Below are positions 27,019-36,913 of a DNA stretch of 64,000 bases, piece after piece (within the stretch, counting starts at the first letter, position 1; each line of letters opens with the position of its first letter). The stretch comes from Vespa crabro (lineage: Eukaryota; Arthropoda; Insecta; Hymenoptera; Vespidae), in NCBI RefSeq assembly GCF_910589235.1, contig NC_060959.1, positions 9,383,907 to 9,447,906 of the forward strand, given 5' to 3'. Position numbers and translations under genes: made by a program. The notes below the pieces were generated by a model. The model had not been told where the DNA came from. It made no database searches and saw nothing but the letters and a program-made list of their open reading frames with translations.

Positions 27019-27269
27019 TTAATTCCCTTGATTAATTTACTATGTAATAATTGAGCAATTTATAAATATTATAAAGAGAAAAATAAGTTCTTACACAATA
27101 AAAAGTACTTTTAAACTATGTTATCAAAAGTTAATCATTCTCCAATTATTTAAGTAATAACCAAATGTAGAATATATTATACTAAATTTACATTTTGTAC
27201 AATAAATAAATACGGTTATTTTAGAACGTTAATCATCACTAATAACATAATGGTTTATATTAGCAATTA
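27019..27269. other. Prosalpha2 3'UTR
   Basis: AT-rich DNA after the Prosalpha2 stop, with AATAAA at about 27097 and 27201. One of these is likely the polyadenylation signal. Confidence 0.5.
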
Positions 27270-28490
27270 AACTAGGCATAGTACTTGACCAATTTTAATA
27301 TAGTTTCACTTTGAAGATGTAGGTTTGAAAGACAAGATGACTTTCAACGAATAAACATCTAAGCTCTCTCTTTCTAAAAGTGAAACATAAACTTTAATAC
27401 TCCCGATAATTTTTCATTAAAACAATACAACAATACAAAAGTATGCGGAATTCAGTAAATAAATATTTAAACAATAGTATATTAACATAAACATTAAAAA
27501 GATCGTAATGCGCGAGAAAATTTCAATAATTTTTATATAAAATTACAATACTTCAAAATTTCCATTTCGTGGTTGTAGGCCTTATGCAATATAAACATAA
27601 ACGGTCCTTCGAATAAGATTGAAAATTACCCAGTTAGTTTCCCATTGCACTTCCACCAGAGCACATCAACTCTCTACTTTTCTAAACGCAAAAGCTTATA
27701 AATTAATACTTCCGAAATATTTACAATTATTTAAACAATCTACAATGTACAAAGAGTATAATCAACTAATACTTAAACAATAGTAAGTTCGTTAAATTAA
27801 AAAGACAGAACGCGCAAGAAACTTAAAATTTTAGTATAAAATTCCAGTACTTACACAATTTTAATTTTGATGTAGTTGGCCTCGAGCAATATAAACATAA
27901 ACGATCTTTCTATTAACTTTGACGATTCGTGAGTTAGTTTTCTTTTGCTCTTCGACCAGTGCACATAGATACTTCATTTATAATAGCGATAACTTATACA
28001 TTAATACTTTCGGTAATTATATAATTATTTAAACAATAATTACGGTACACGGTGTACCTAAAAATAATATTTAAACGATAATACATCTATTTAAACATTA
28101 AAAGATCGGGAACACGTGAATAATCATAAATAATATTAATATTAAATACTAGAACTTCTAAATTTTAATTTCGGTTTATTTGGCCTCGAGCAATATAAAC
28201 ATAAACGATTTTTCTATTAACTTTGACGATTCGTGAGTTAGTTTTCTTTCGCACTCTGCCCAGTGCTCATCGACTCTTGATTTCTAATCGCAAAAACTTA
28301 TACATTAATACTTTCAGTAATTTTATAATTATTTAAACAATAATTACAATATATGGTGTACATAAAAATATTATTTAAACAATTGTTGATTCGTTTTAAC
28401 ATTAAAAACACGCAAACGCTCGAGAAACTTTAAGTAATTTTAATATAGCTGTTCAATACTTTAATATTTTATCTTGTGGTTCTAATTTTT
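27270..28490. repeat. Degenerate tandem repeat array, unit about 300 bp
   Basis: The landmark GCAATATAAACATAAACG recurs at about 27586, 27886 and 28190 (spacing 300 and 304). After each landmark come, in the same order, a GTTAGTTT(T/C)C segment, an (A/G)G(T/C)GC(A/T)CAT segment, ACTTATA, ATTAATACTT, AATTATTTAAACAAT and a GA(A/G)AAACTT-like end. A more diverged unit precedes the first landmark (from about 27270) and a partial one follows the last. No ORF runs through the units. The array lies in the 3' flank of Prosalpha2. Confidence 0.75.
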
Positions 28491-29246
28491 TTTTGTTGAT
28501 TCATTGGTCTTTTATATTGACTTGGATGCTTACCGTACCTGTTCTCTTTCGTCCTTTGGCGAGTAACCATTGAAATTCTTTCAGGATGTCTTTTCTGCAA
28601 GTATCAACGAATATTTAAGGTAAATTTATTTTTATATCCTTCATATCTTTAATAATTTATATAGTTTCTTATTATAACTATGATAATAATAATTTTGCTT
28701 TTATTTTTTTGTTTCAGAATATCATTGCAATCGCACGCGAATCAATGATATAATCGAATATTTGTATCGCTTAAATAAAAATATCGCAAAGTAGAAGCAG
28801 TGTTTGTTCGTTCGGGTTTCGCGATTTCAAAAACAAGTGTATTTGCATCGATTGCGTGCAATGCAATCGTTAGAATCAGTGTTTGTTTAGTATAACGTTT
28901 TGCTTTTTTAACAGTCACATAGACTGTATTTGTAAAAGACAGTAGAATTTTACAAAATAAATTCAGTGACCGTTCGTTTAAATATATTTATCGCGTAATA
29001 GAGTCAGTGCATCATTGAAGAGGATCTTAATTAACTTCGATGTCGACCTACCTAATTTTAAAGAATCTTTCATCCTCAATTTCGACTTAAACCGCGAACG
29101 AGTGTTTTGGAGCCATCGCAGAACTTCTTAAGTAGTGAGTGAATTTTTAAATCCCTCCAATCATTCAATCATGTCGAGGACGAAAAATCGGAATCGGCAC
29201 GGGTGATTGGTTGTAATTAATTAATAGAAGAGCATTGAGTGACCAC

Positions 29247-29272
29247 GAGTAAATTTCTTCGGAGATTTACTC
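29247..29272 (+). ncRNA. Hairpin with cUUCGg tetraloop
   Basis: The arms GAGTAAATTTC (29247-29257) and GAGATTTACTC (29262-29272) form 11 consecutive pairs, ten Watson-Crick and one U-G. They enclose the loop TTCG with a C-G closing pair, the exceptionally stable cUUCGg tetraloop of structured RNAs. On the minus strand the loop would be CGAA, which is not special, so transcription from the plus strand is favoured. Confidence 0.5.
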
Positions 29273-29535
29273 TTGAATGGTTTCTTATTTTTTCATTTAT
29301 TTATTAGATCAGGATAAGTTCTTCTTGTTCAAACGCGTTAATAATTATTACAAATTTATAATATTTTAATTCTAAAGGATTTTCTTAGCAACGTTATGAA
29401 GATCATATACATGTACTACTATATACTATTGATTAATAGATATACTATCGATTTAAAATTGAAACGCAAAGAAAATTCTCTTCATTGTCATTACTATTTA
29501 TTCTAATTTACTCTCATTAATTATCCTTTATATAT

Positions 29536-29613
29536 CTCGGTTGGGACCCATGGGATGGGCCCATGGGTGAGAGCCTCTGTGCGGGTTGCTGTCTCAGCAT
29601 CATGTAGAGCTGC
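29536..29613 (+). repeat. Stem-loop module, copy 1
   Basis: A 78 bp GC-rich block (from CTCGG to GAGCTGC) in AT-rich surroundings. It contains a perfect 9 bp hairpin: ACCCATGGG (29547-29555), loop ATGGG, CCCATGGGT (29561-29569). This is followed by CCTCTGTGCGGGTTGCTGTC, which is identical in copy 2. The second copy lies exactly 180 bp downstream with seven substitutions and no indel. Confidence 0.8.
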
Positions 29614-29715
29614 TTCTATTCTCTTATCTATATGCGACTCTCTTTTTTAAGTCATATTTTTCTTGTTTTTATTTTCTATGTCATTAATACACTCTTATTA
29701 ATTATGATTTATAGT

Positions 29716-29793
29716 CTCGGGTGGGACCCATGGGAGGGGCTCATGGGTGAGGGCCTCTGTGCGGGTTGCTGTCTCAGCATCGTATAGAACTGC
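29716..29793 (+). repeat. Stem-loop module, copy 2
   Basis: This is the second copy of the block at 29536. The hairpin is ACCCATGGG, loop AGGGG, CTCATGGGT. The C-to-T change in the 3' arm turns a G-C pair into a G-U pair, so the stem survives on the plus-strand RNA. AT-rich sequence just upstream (TTATTAATTAT against CATTAATTAT) is also similar, so the duplicated unit was probably the whole 180 bp. Confidence 0.8.
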
Positions 29794-30339
29794 ATTTCTT
29801 TTTTTCTCTTTTCCATTTCATTCTTTTCTTTTTTAATTATGTTTTCAGTTATGTTATTAATAAGTTATTTCTTTTCAGTTATGTTTTCCTAATATTTATT
29901 TAGGTTGTTTCTTTTCAATTATGTTTTCAAAAAAATTTTTCTTTTCATATCTATTTAGACTTTAAAGTACCTAAACATTTTACATTGCTAATCATATTAT
30001 ATGGCATGTATAATTCGATATTATTTTATAATTCGATGTTTATTTTATTATATAGTAGTTATTTATAAACATTTACAAATGTAATAATTAAATTCGATCT
30101 AACTTACAGGACCGTCAGGCAAGGTTACACCTAACTTGCTAATATTATTAATACGGAAAAATGTAAAAATTGATCCATTCAGTGTTCATCATCTTTATAC
30201 AGAAGAAACGAAGAATTTTTATTATTTTTCTTGGCGTTCGATAAATTTACGATTAATATTATTATAATACTACACTTCAACTTATCGTCATATTAGAAAT
30301 AATAAATAATCAATAGATGATTTACTTCCAAGATCATAA

Positions 30340-30460
30340 TATTTTAAAAATAGTATATTCGTTTAAACATTACAAAATCGTAACACATGAGAAACTTAAA
30401 ACAATCTTAATTTAGAGTTGGTTACGTACAATATTCTACAAAAGTTTATAGATTAATATG
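30340..30460. repeat. Detached diverged copy of part of the 300 bp unit
   Basis: The stretch ATAGTATATTCGTTTAAACA, then TTACAAAATCGTAACACATG, then AGAAACTTAAAACAAT follows the same order as the unit at about 27476-27540 (ATAGTATATT, AACATAAACATTAAAAAGAT, CGTAATGCGCGAGAAA). It sits about 1.9 kb beyond the array, on the far side of the hairpin-rich stretch. Identity is moderate and was judged by eye. Confidence 0.5.
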
Positions 30461-30758
30461 ATAAACGTATGACGGTGGTATCATTCCCTGCTTGCTCTTG
30501 TAGTATATATTTTATTAATATATATTATCACTCAAGTTATACACATTTCTAGCAGAAGGTAATGAACTATCTTAAAGATTATAAAATCATCGTTTCCTTA
30601 ATTGTAGTAACGATTTTTAATAAAAATGTGGTTTGTCCAGTCTTTCTATTTTCTAATTGGTTGATTGGAAGCCATATTTAATGTTTTACTACGCAAGCGT
30701 TTGATTATATGCTGGTGTGTGTATATACTATATATGTGCATAACACTTAGCGTGAAAA

Positions 30759-33503
30759 ATGGCGGCGAATATCTATGGAGTTTTCCGCGAAAATTTGCAA
30801 AATGCTATTCTTAAAAGTAAAGTTCTTGTGGTTGGTGCAGGAGGGATTGGTTGCGAAATCTTGAAAAATCTTGTAATGACTGGTTTTAGTGATATTGAAA
30901 TTGTAAGTCTATCAATATTTATAAAATATATGAATATTCTATAACCCTACTTTCTTGAATCGGTCTTCTGTAAAGATTGTTTATTTTTTTCTTTATTCGA
31001 TTTTAAAATTTTATTCGATGCATGTCAAACTATTTCTTACAATATTTATTCTTTTTACAGATTGATTTAGATACTATTGATGTAAGTAACTTAAATAGAC
31101 AATTTTTATTTCAAAAGAAACACGTGGGAAAATCTAAAGCTGAAGTAGCAAAGGAAACTGCTTTAACTTTTAATCCTAATGCCAAAATAATTCATTATCA
31201 TGATAGTATTACATCGTAAGTATTTTTAAGTGTCTTTATTTTTTTGTTCATATTGTAATTTATAATTGTATAATTACAAATTAAATAAATGTCATATATT
31301 TTTATAGATCAGAATTTGGATTATCCTTCTTTAAAAAATTCTCTTTAGTTATGAATGCTCTTGATAATAGAGCGGCAAGAAATCATGTAAACCGTATGTG
31401 TTTAGCAGCTGACGTACCATTAATTGAATCTGGAACAGCAGGTTATGAAGGACAGGTAGAACTGATTAAGAAAGGTTTAAGTCAGTGTTATGAATGTACT
31501 CCTAAAGCGGCACAAAAAACATTTCCAGGATGTACAATACGTAATACACCGAGTGAACCAATTCACTGTATTGTATGGGCAAAGCATCTTTTTAAGTATG
31601 TATTGATAAAAATAAATCAAAAAAGAGTTTGTACGATTTATATCTAATATTGATATAATTATGATTATTAGTCAGTTATTTGGCGAAGAAGATCCTGATC
31701 AAGATGTTTCACCAGATACTGCAGATCCTGAAGCAACTGGTAAATATTTTATATTTTAATAATCGAAATGAACGAAAGCTTTGATTTTTTAACAGTTGTA
31801 TAAATTAATTATTATTGTAGATACAGCTGCACAAGGTAGTTTAGAGTCAGAATCAAATAGTAAAGGAAATGTTGATCGTGTATCAACGCGATCTTGGGCA
31901 CAATCATGTGATTATGATTCCAAAAAATTATTTACAAAATTTTTCCATGATGATATTAAATACCTACTTAGTATGGAAAATTTATGGAAAAAAAGAAGAC
32001 CTCCAACACCTTTAGATTGGTCAAATTTACCTGATGCTGGTTAGTAAAATATATCAATGAAATTATTTATTTGCTTCATAGTGTTTAGTATAATTTTTAA
32101 TTTCTTTAGTACCTGGATCTAGTAAAGAAATGTCTGAACCTGGACTAAAAGATCAACAACGTTGGAGTATTGCTAAATGTGGAACTGTTTTTGCTGAAGC
32201 CATAAATAATTTAAGCAAAAGCTTAAAATCTAATCAAGAAACAACATCAGATAATCATCTCATATGGGATAAAGATGATCAACATGCTATGGATTTTGTT
32301 GCAGCGTGTGCTAATATTCGAGCTTATATTTTTGGAATACAACAAAAGACAAGATTTGATATCAAGTGTAAGTATCAAGAAAATTGCTTTGAAGTATTAC
32401 AATATAATATTGTAAAATGTTATGTAGCATATAAAATGATCAAATTTTTATATTATTAATTGTTTTGTTACAGCTATGGCAGGAAATATAATTCCAGCGA
32501 TAGCAACTACAAATGCCATCATTGCTGGATTAGTTGTTCTACATGCATTTTATATTCTTGAAAATAGATTAAAAGAATGTAGATCAGTATACTTGCGTTT
32601 AAAAATGAACCATAGAAATCAGTTATTAGTACCAGAAAAAAATGTTAATCCTCCGAATCCTAAATGTTATGTCTGTGCACCTACGCCACAAGCTGTATTA
32701 GCTGCAGATACATCCAAAATGACAATTAGAGAACTTGATGAATTGGTATTGAAAAATAGACTAAATATGATTGCTCCGGACGTTATAATAGATGGCAAAG
32801 GTATAGTCATTATTAGTAGTGAAGAAGGGGAGACTGAAGAAAACAATAATAAAATTCTAGAAGAATTTGGAATAAAAGATGGTACAATTTTAAAAGTCGA
32901 TGATTTTCATCAAAATTATTCATTAACTATCACAATAATGCATCGAGAACGACCTTCTGTAAAGGATGAAAGTCCAGAATTTTTAATACTAGCAAACGAA
33001 GAAGATCTTATGCCAAAAGAAGAAAATAATGATTCTGAAAAACCATCGACTTCAAATGGCAAGGCAAGTTTAACATATTTTTTGTTTTTAGAAATACATT
33101 ATAAGAAAGAAAGAAATTGAAAAAGAGAGAGAAAAAATTAACAAATAGGTATATATAATGTTGATATTGTTTTATTATATTCTACTATTGAATTATATTT
33201 AACTGATAAAAGTATTTTTTACAGATTGATATCTCATCTGAAGATTCTATAATGATTGTAGAAACAGAAGTTAATTCTGCATTACATACAGATACAGCTA
33301 AGAAACGCAAAACTGATATGACTGAAAATGACGTCCTCGTTAAAAAGCGAAAATTAGATATTAATAATGGAGAGGATGTTTCTATTATAGAAGATGATGC
33401 GACTGATCTTTCTTCCGAAAGGAAAACATCAAGCACAAAAAAAAGTAGATCTACGGATGATGATTGTTTAATTGTATATGATGAAGGCACTGAGACAACT
33501 TAA
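30759..33503 (+). CDS. Uba2: SUMO-activating enzyme subunit 2
   Basis: Eight exons: 30759-30902, 31061-31215, 31308-31595, 31672-31739, 31821-32039, 32110-32367, 32474-33063 and 33225-33503; 666 residues (human UBA2 640). UBA2 with SAE1 is the nuclear E1 that activates SUMO as an adenylate and then as a thioester. What is seen: the nucleotide-binding GAGGIG at residues 26-31; LDTIDVSNLNRQFLF; the catalytic Cys175 in FPGCTIRNTP; zinc-site Cys160/Cys163 (CYEC) paired with the later CYVC; a ubiquitin-fold region around residues 440-545; and a C-terminal tail with basic KKRK/KKRKLD signals (nuclear import) and several hydrophobic-acidic SUMO-interaction-like motifs. Intron 7 has a GC donor (AAG|GCAAGT at 33064). 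The start context AAAAATGGCGGCG resembles a YY1/TISU element. The neighbour downstream is convergent. Confidence 0.96.
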
Positions 33504-33913
33504 AAGAAATATATAAAAAAAGTTGATAAGATATGTCATAAGATAAATGAACATATTTAGAGTAATAGGTATATATTAATTTTCTTTTTTGTATTTTATT
33601 TAAAGTAAATAGAAGTAAGCTTAAATGATGTGTCGAATTTATATATAAATAGTTGTCAAAAATCATTTAATTTTCTAACATTTACAAGAATAGTAATTCT
33701 ATCCATACATCTTAATTCATACATTATAATTAACGATTGTGTTATTTTGTCAATATTTATAATATAGAAATTAAATTAATTAATATTTTAGATCATTTCT
33801 TGTCTGCCTTCATTTTTTTTATTTGCATCATAAAATATAAAGCGATTGTTGTATTCATAATTAAAAAAATGTATAAGAAATAAATATTTTTTCCATATTT
33901 TGATTCTTATATC
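33504..33913. other. Convergent 3' region Uba2 / sulfotransferase
   Basis: About 410 bp of AT-rich DNA between the Uba2 stop and the stop of the minus-strand sulfotransferase. It should contain both 3' ends, which may overlap because the space is short. No other feature is seen. Confidence 0.5.
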
Positions 33914-35312
33914 TTATATCTTAGTAATTCCTGATTTACATAGTAAGTATTTATCCAAATCATAATTATACATTTCAAAATCTATTTTATATCTTTCATG
34001 CAATTTTAAAATAGTGTTATGTGTTAAATTTTGAAAATATTTACAAGTCATTTTGAAATCAGTACATCCTCCTTTACTTTGTTCCAAATTTGGTAAATTC
34101 ATATTGTCTTTATCTATCCCAAATTTGGAAAAAATATAATTAATTTGATCAAAAGTATAATGATCTAATTTTAAAATAAAATTATAATTTATATTACAAA
34201 GAGCACAATGAGTGTAGTATTGATTCCAATGTACATCATCATGTTCTGGCGATTCCTGTAATAGCCACTCTACAAATTCTTTAAATGTAGGTACTATTTG
34301 TAACCTGTAAAATATAAATTAATTATTAATTAATGATAATATAATTTTTCTAATTTCATTATAATCTTAATGCTATAAATATACCTCTTATCACGTGTAA
34401 ATATTCTTTGGAAAAAACTACTAGTTGTTTTATTAGAACGAAATAAATTTGGTCTAGTCAAATGATATATTTTTTTGGTATAAATCCAAGCTTGATCAGT
34501 ATATTTTGTATTATCCTCTATTCTATCTCTGTAAACATCGTGTTTTTACATGGAAAAAGAAAATATTATATTTTGTTAATAACATAAAAAAAATTACCTA
34601 TATGATGAAACAAGTCTTTCAAATGGATGTCTTACGACTAATAATTTAAATACATTTGAATCATTAGTCAAATGTTCCAACTCTTTTGAACTATGAGGTG
34701 TTAAAGAGTTCATGTTTCTAAAAATATCATATAAATTATGATATTTCATTTAATAAAAAAATAATATAAAGATAAATGAATTGTAATAGCTTTTAAAAAA
34801 CCTATGTTCTTGTATATTAGAGAATAATGTTGTAAAAGTGGTAGATGCAACCTTCCTGATCCAACAGTATAATGATTTATGTTTAGAACTATATAAGAAA
34901 TGTTTTTTTACTAATGGAGTTCTCAAATTATATTTTACACATGTATTTGAAATTTGTTTAAGTAATGATCCATTTTCCTGTTTGAAGGAATACAAAATTT
35001 AATATGTACAATTTATTTTGTATAAATACATCATTATAATTATACTCTGTGTTTTAATGTACTTACCTGCAGATAACTTGATTCAAGTTTTACTTTATTA
35101 TATTGTAATAGTTTAATATTCGAATTAACAGATTTTTTATTGTATGCAAACATTGTAGAAGAAAGGTCTATTTCTTTTATTTTATTATTTTTTTCAATAT
35201 AGATATGTTCTATTAAATTTAGTTTAGCTTTTAATTGTAAAAAAAGTAAACAAGTTAATAGATATAAAATCACACAAAAAATGCATTTAACGAACTGTAG
35301 TTTTAGTGACAT
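33914..35312 (-). CDS. Golgi carbohydrate sulfotransferase, HNK-1ST/CHST11-like family
   Basis: Five exons: 35067-35312, 34802-34977, 34598-34717, 34385-34528 and 33914-34304; 358 residues, typical for the family. These type II Golgi enzymes transfer sulfate from PAPS to sugars such as chondroitin N-acetylgalactosamine. What is seen: a short cytoplasmic N-terminus; one membrane anchor at about residues 7-26 (FVKCIFCVILYLLTCLLFLQ); a stem; the 5'-phosphosulfate-binding loop CWIRKVASTTF at residues 120-130; and the 3'-phosphate-binding motif VVRHPFERLVSSYRD at 168-182. Several Cys in the last third (CALC, GGC, CKYF) may form disulfides. The first motif reads RKVASTT, not the PKV(A/G)CTNW of the CHST11 group, so this is a divergent insect branch and the acceptor sugar cannot be named. 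Confidence 0.85.
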
Positions 35313-36913
35313 TTTGATGATGTGATCTTCATCACTTACAATTCTTTACTGCGATAATTATATACATCCGTTTTGAACAAAAACACAGTAGGAGTATCCA
35401 ATAGATAAGTATTATCTTTTAGTTTTGATTTTCCATAACTTTATCATTTATAATTAATTATGGCCCTTTCTATTTATTAAATTTCATAATACAATAACAT
35501 TGAATAATAAAGTCCAATATAAATAATTATATACTTGACGCTAAAAATATTTATAAAAAATTTGTATTTATAGATCGATCTATGCATCAAATTATTTTGA
35601 TACAAAAAGGATAGGAAAGTTGAAACAATTCAAAAGTTGTTTTTTTTTTTTTTTTTTTTTTTTTTTTTGTTATATTTACTATGCAAAAGCACTGAGAAAC
35701 ACACATAAATCTACAAGTGCAAATGCAGAACAAAATGTGAATATAAATTTTAGTAATAATAATATATAATTATTAACATATGTCATTTTTATTTAAAATT
35801 TAATTTAGATTACTATAATATAATACTAATTTAGATTAGTAAAAACTATTAGTATTGAATTAAAAGAATATGAAATCGTTTGCACATACATATTTTTCTA
35901 TCAAATGCATATGTCTCTATTGTATATTTAAACTTTATTTCATTGCACTGTTAATCTATGTTTTTATTTATGGCAGTGTCTTCTATTAAGCCAACATATC
36001 GACTTATGAAATTGACTATAAATGTTACATATATGTATGCTGTAAAAACATGTAGTATATCAAAGTTACAGTTAAGATTTCACATATAAAGATCTTACTT
36101 CGCTATAATAATGTAAAGCCTAGATATAGGTATGATTTGAATTCCATGTACAATAAAATCGAATGAATATATTTCAAATTGACAATATCATCTAATGTGG
36201 ATATCCTCAGTATTTGTTAGTTTCATTTTAAAAATGTTTTCTTACATCTGATGTCTATTTCTATAAAAATATTAATTGTGTTAAAGAGGATGTTCTGATT
36301 AACATATATAATGTAATTCTATAATATGTGATTAGATAAAATGATGTTAATAGTTTGAAAATTATATATATTTCTAATAATATTATACATACTCAGAATA
36401 GGTATTGATACTAGATAAAAGACTAAAGAAATAACACATAAAAAAAAAATGAGGGTATTCACGTTAGACAAAAGTGATACTTATTGTATATTATATTTAG
36501 AGTATAGTTCCGACACCATTTTTATAGATTATTCAAAGAATTAAAATGAATTTTTACATGTTATTAATATTATTTCTGAAGTGATAGCATAGATTAGTAG
36601 AATAGTTGGATAAATGTTACGGAGTATAACACTTAGTTACATATAATTTTTTTTTTCCTTTTTTTTCTTTTTTTTTTTTTTGTCATAAAAAGAAGGAACT
36701 AAAAGTTAGTAGTATAAAAGTAATAAAAAAATACTTATATAATATATAAGTGCATATAATAGCAGACTTAAATAAGTCTCAATGTCTAGATGAATCTTTT
36801 TTATAAAATCAATACATGCTATTACCTATTCATAATAAGGATAGTTGATAGTTGTGTATAAATCGAAAAATTAATATATATGTGTATACTCAATAAAATA
36901 TTTAAAATGTGAT
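35313..36913. other. Intergenic, sulfotransferase upstream and Ythdc1 3'UTR
   Basis: 1.6 kb of AT-rich DNA with T-runs at 35641-35668 and 36644-36680. Both flanking genes are on the minus strand. The long stretch before the Ythdc1 stop probably includes a sizeable 3'UTR. I see no additional gene. Confidence 0.5.

Larger units (their letters stand above)
28550..29850 (+). ncRNA. Candidate spliced, structured non-coding RNA locus
   Basis: This stretch has no long ORF but is richer in G+C than its surroundings. It holds splice-site-like pairs on the plus strand: a donor at 28620 (TTTAAG|GTAAAT), a strong acceptor ending at 28717 (TTTTTTTGTTTCAG) and a donor at 29135 (AGTA|GTGAGT). It also holds an inverted repeat at 28849-28869, a UUCG-type hairpin at 29247-29272 and two copies of a 78 bp stem-loop module (29536-29613 and 29716-29793). 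I do not recognise the family. The strand is inferred from the splice-like signals only. It could instead be a spliced 5'UTR of Uba2 or unrelated repeat DNA. Confidence 0.35.

Noticed and set aside
28190..28490. Transposon with terminal inverted repeats in the 300 bp array
   Set aside because: The units are direct tandem copies; I found no inverted termini or target-site duplication and no transposase frame.
29536..29613. tRNA or C/D snoRNA in the duplicated GC-rich block
   Set aside because: No cloverleaf, no proper A/B boxes, and no C and D boxes at the right spacing on either strand; the 9 bp hairpin alone is too short for a pre-miRNA.
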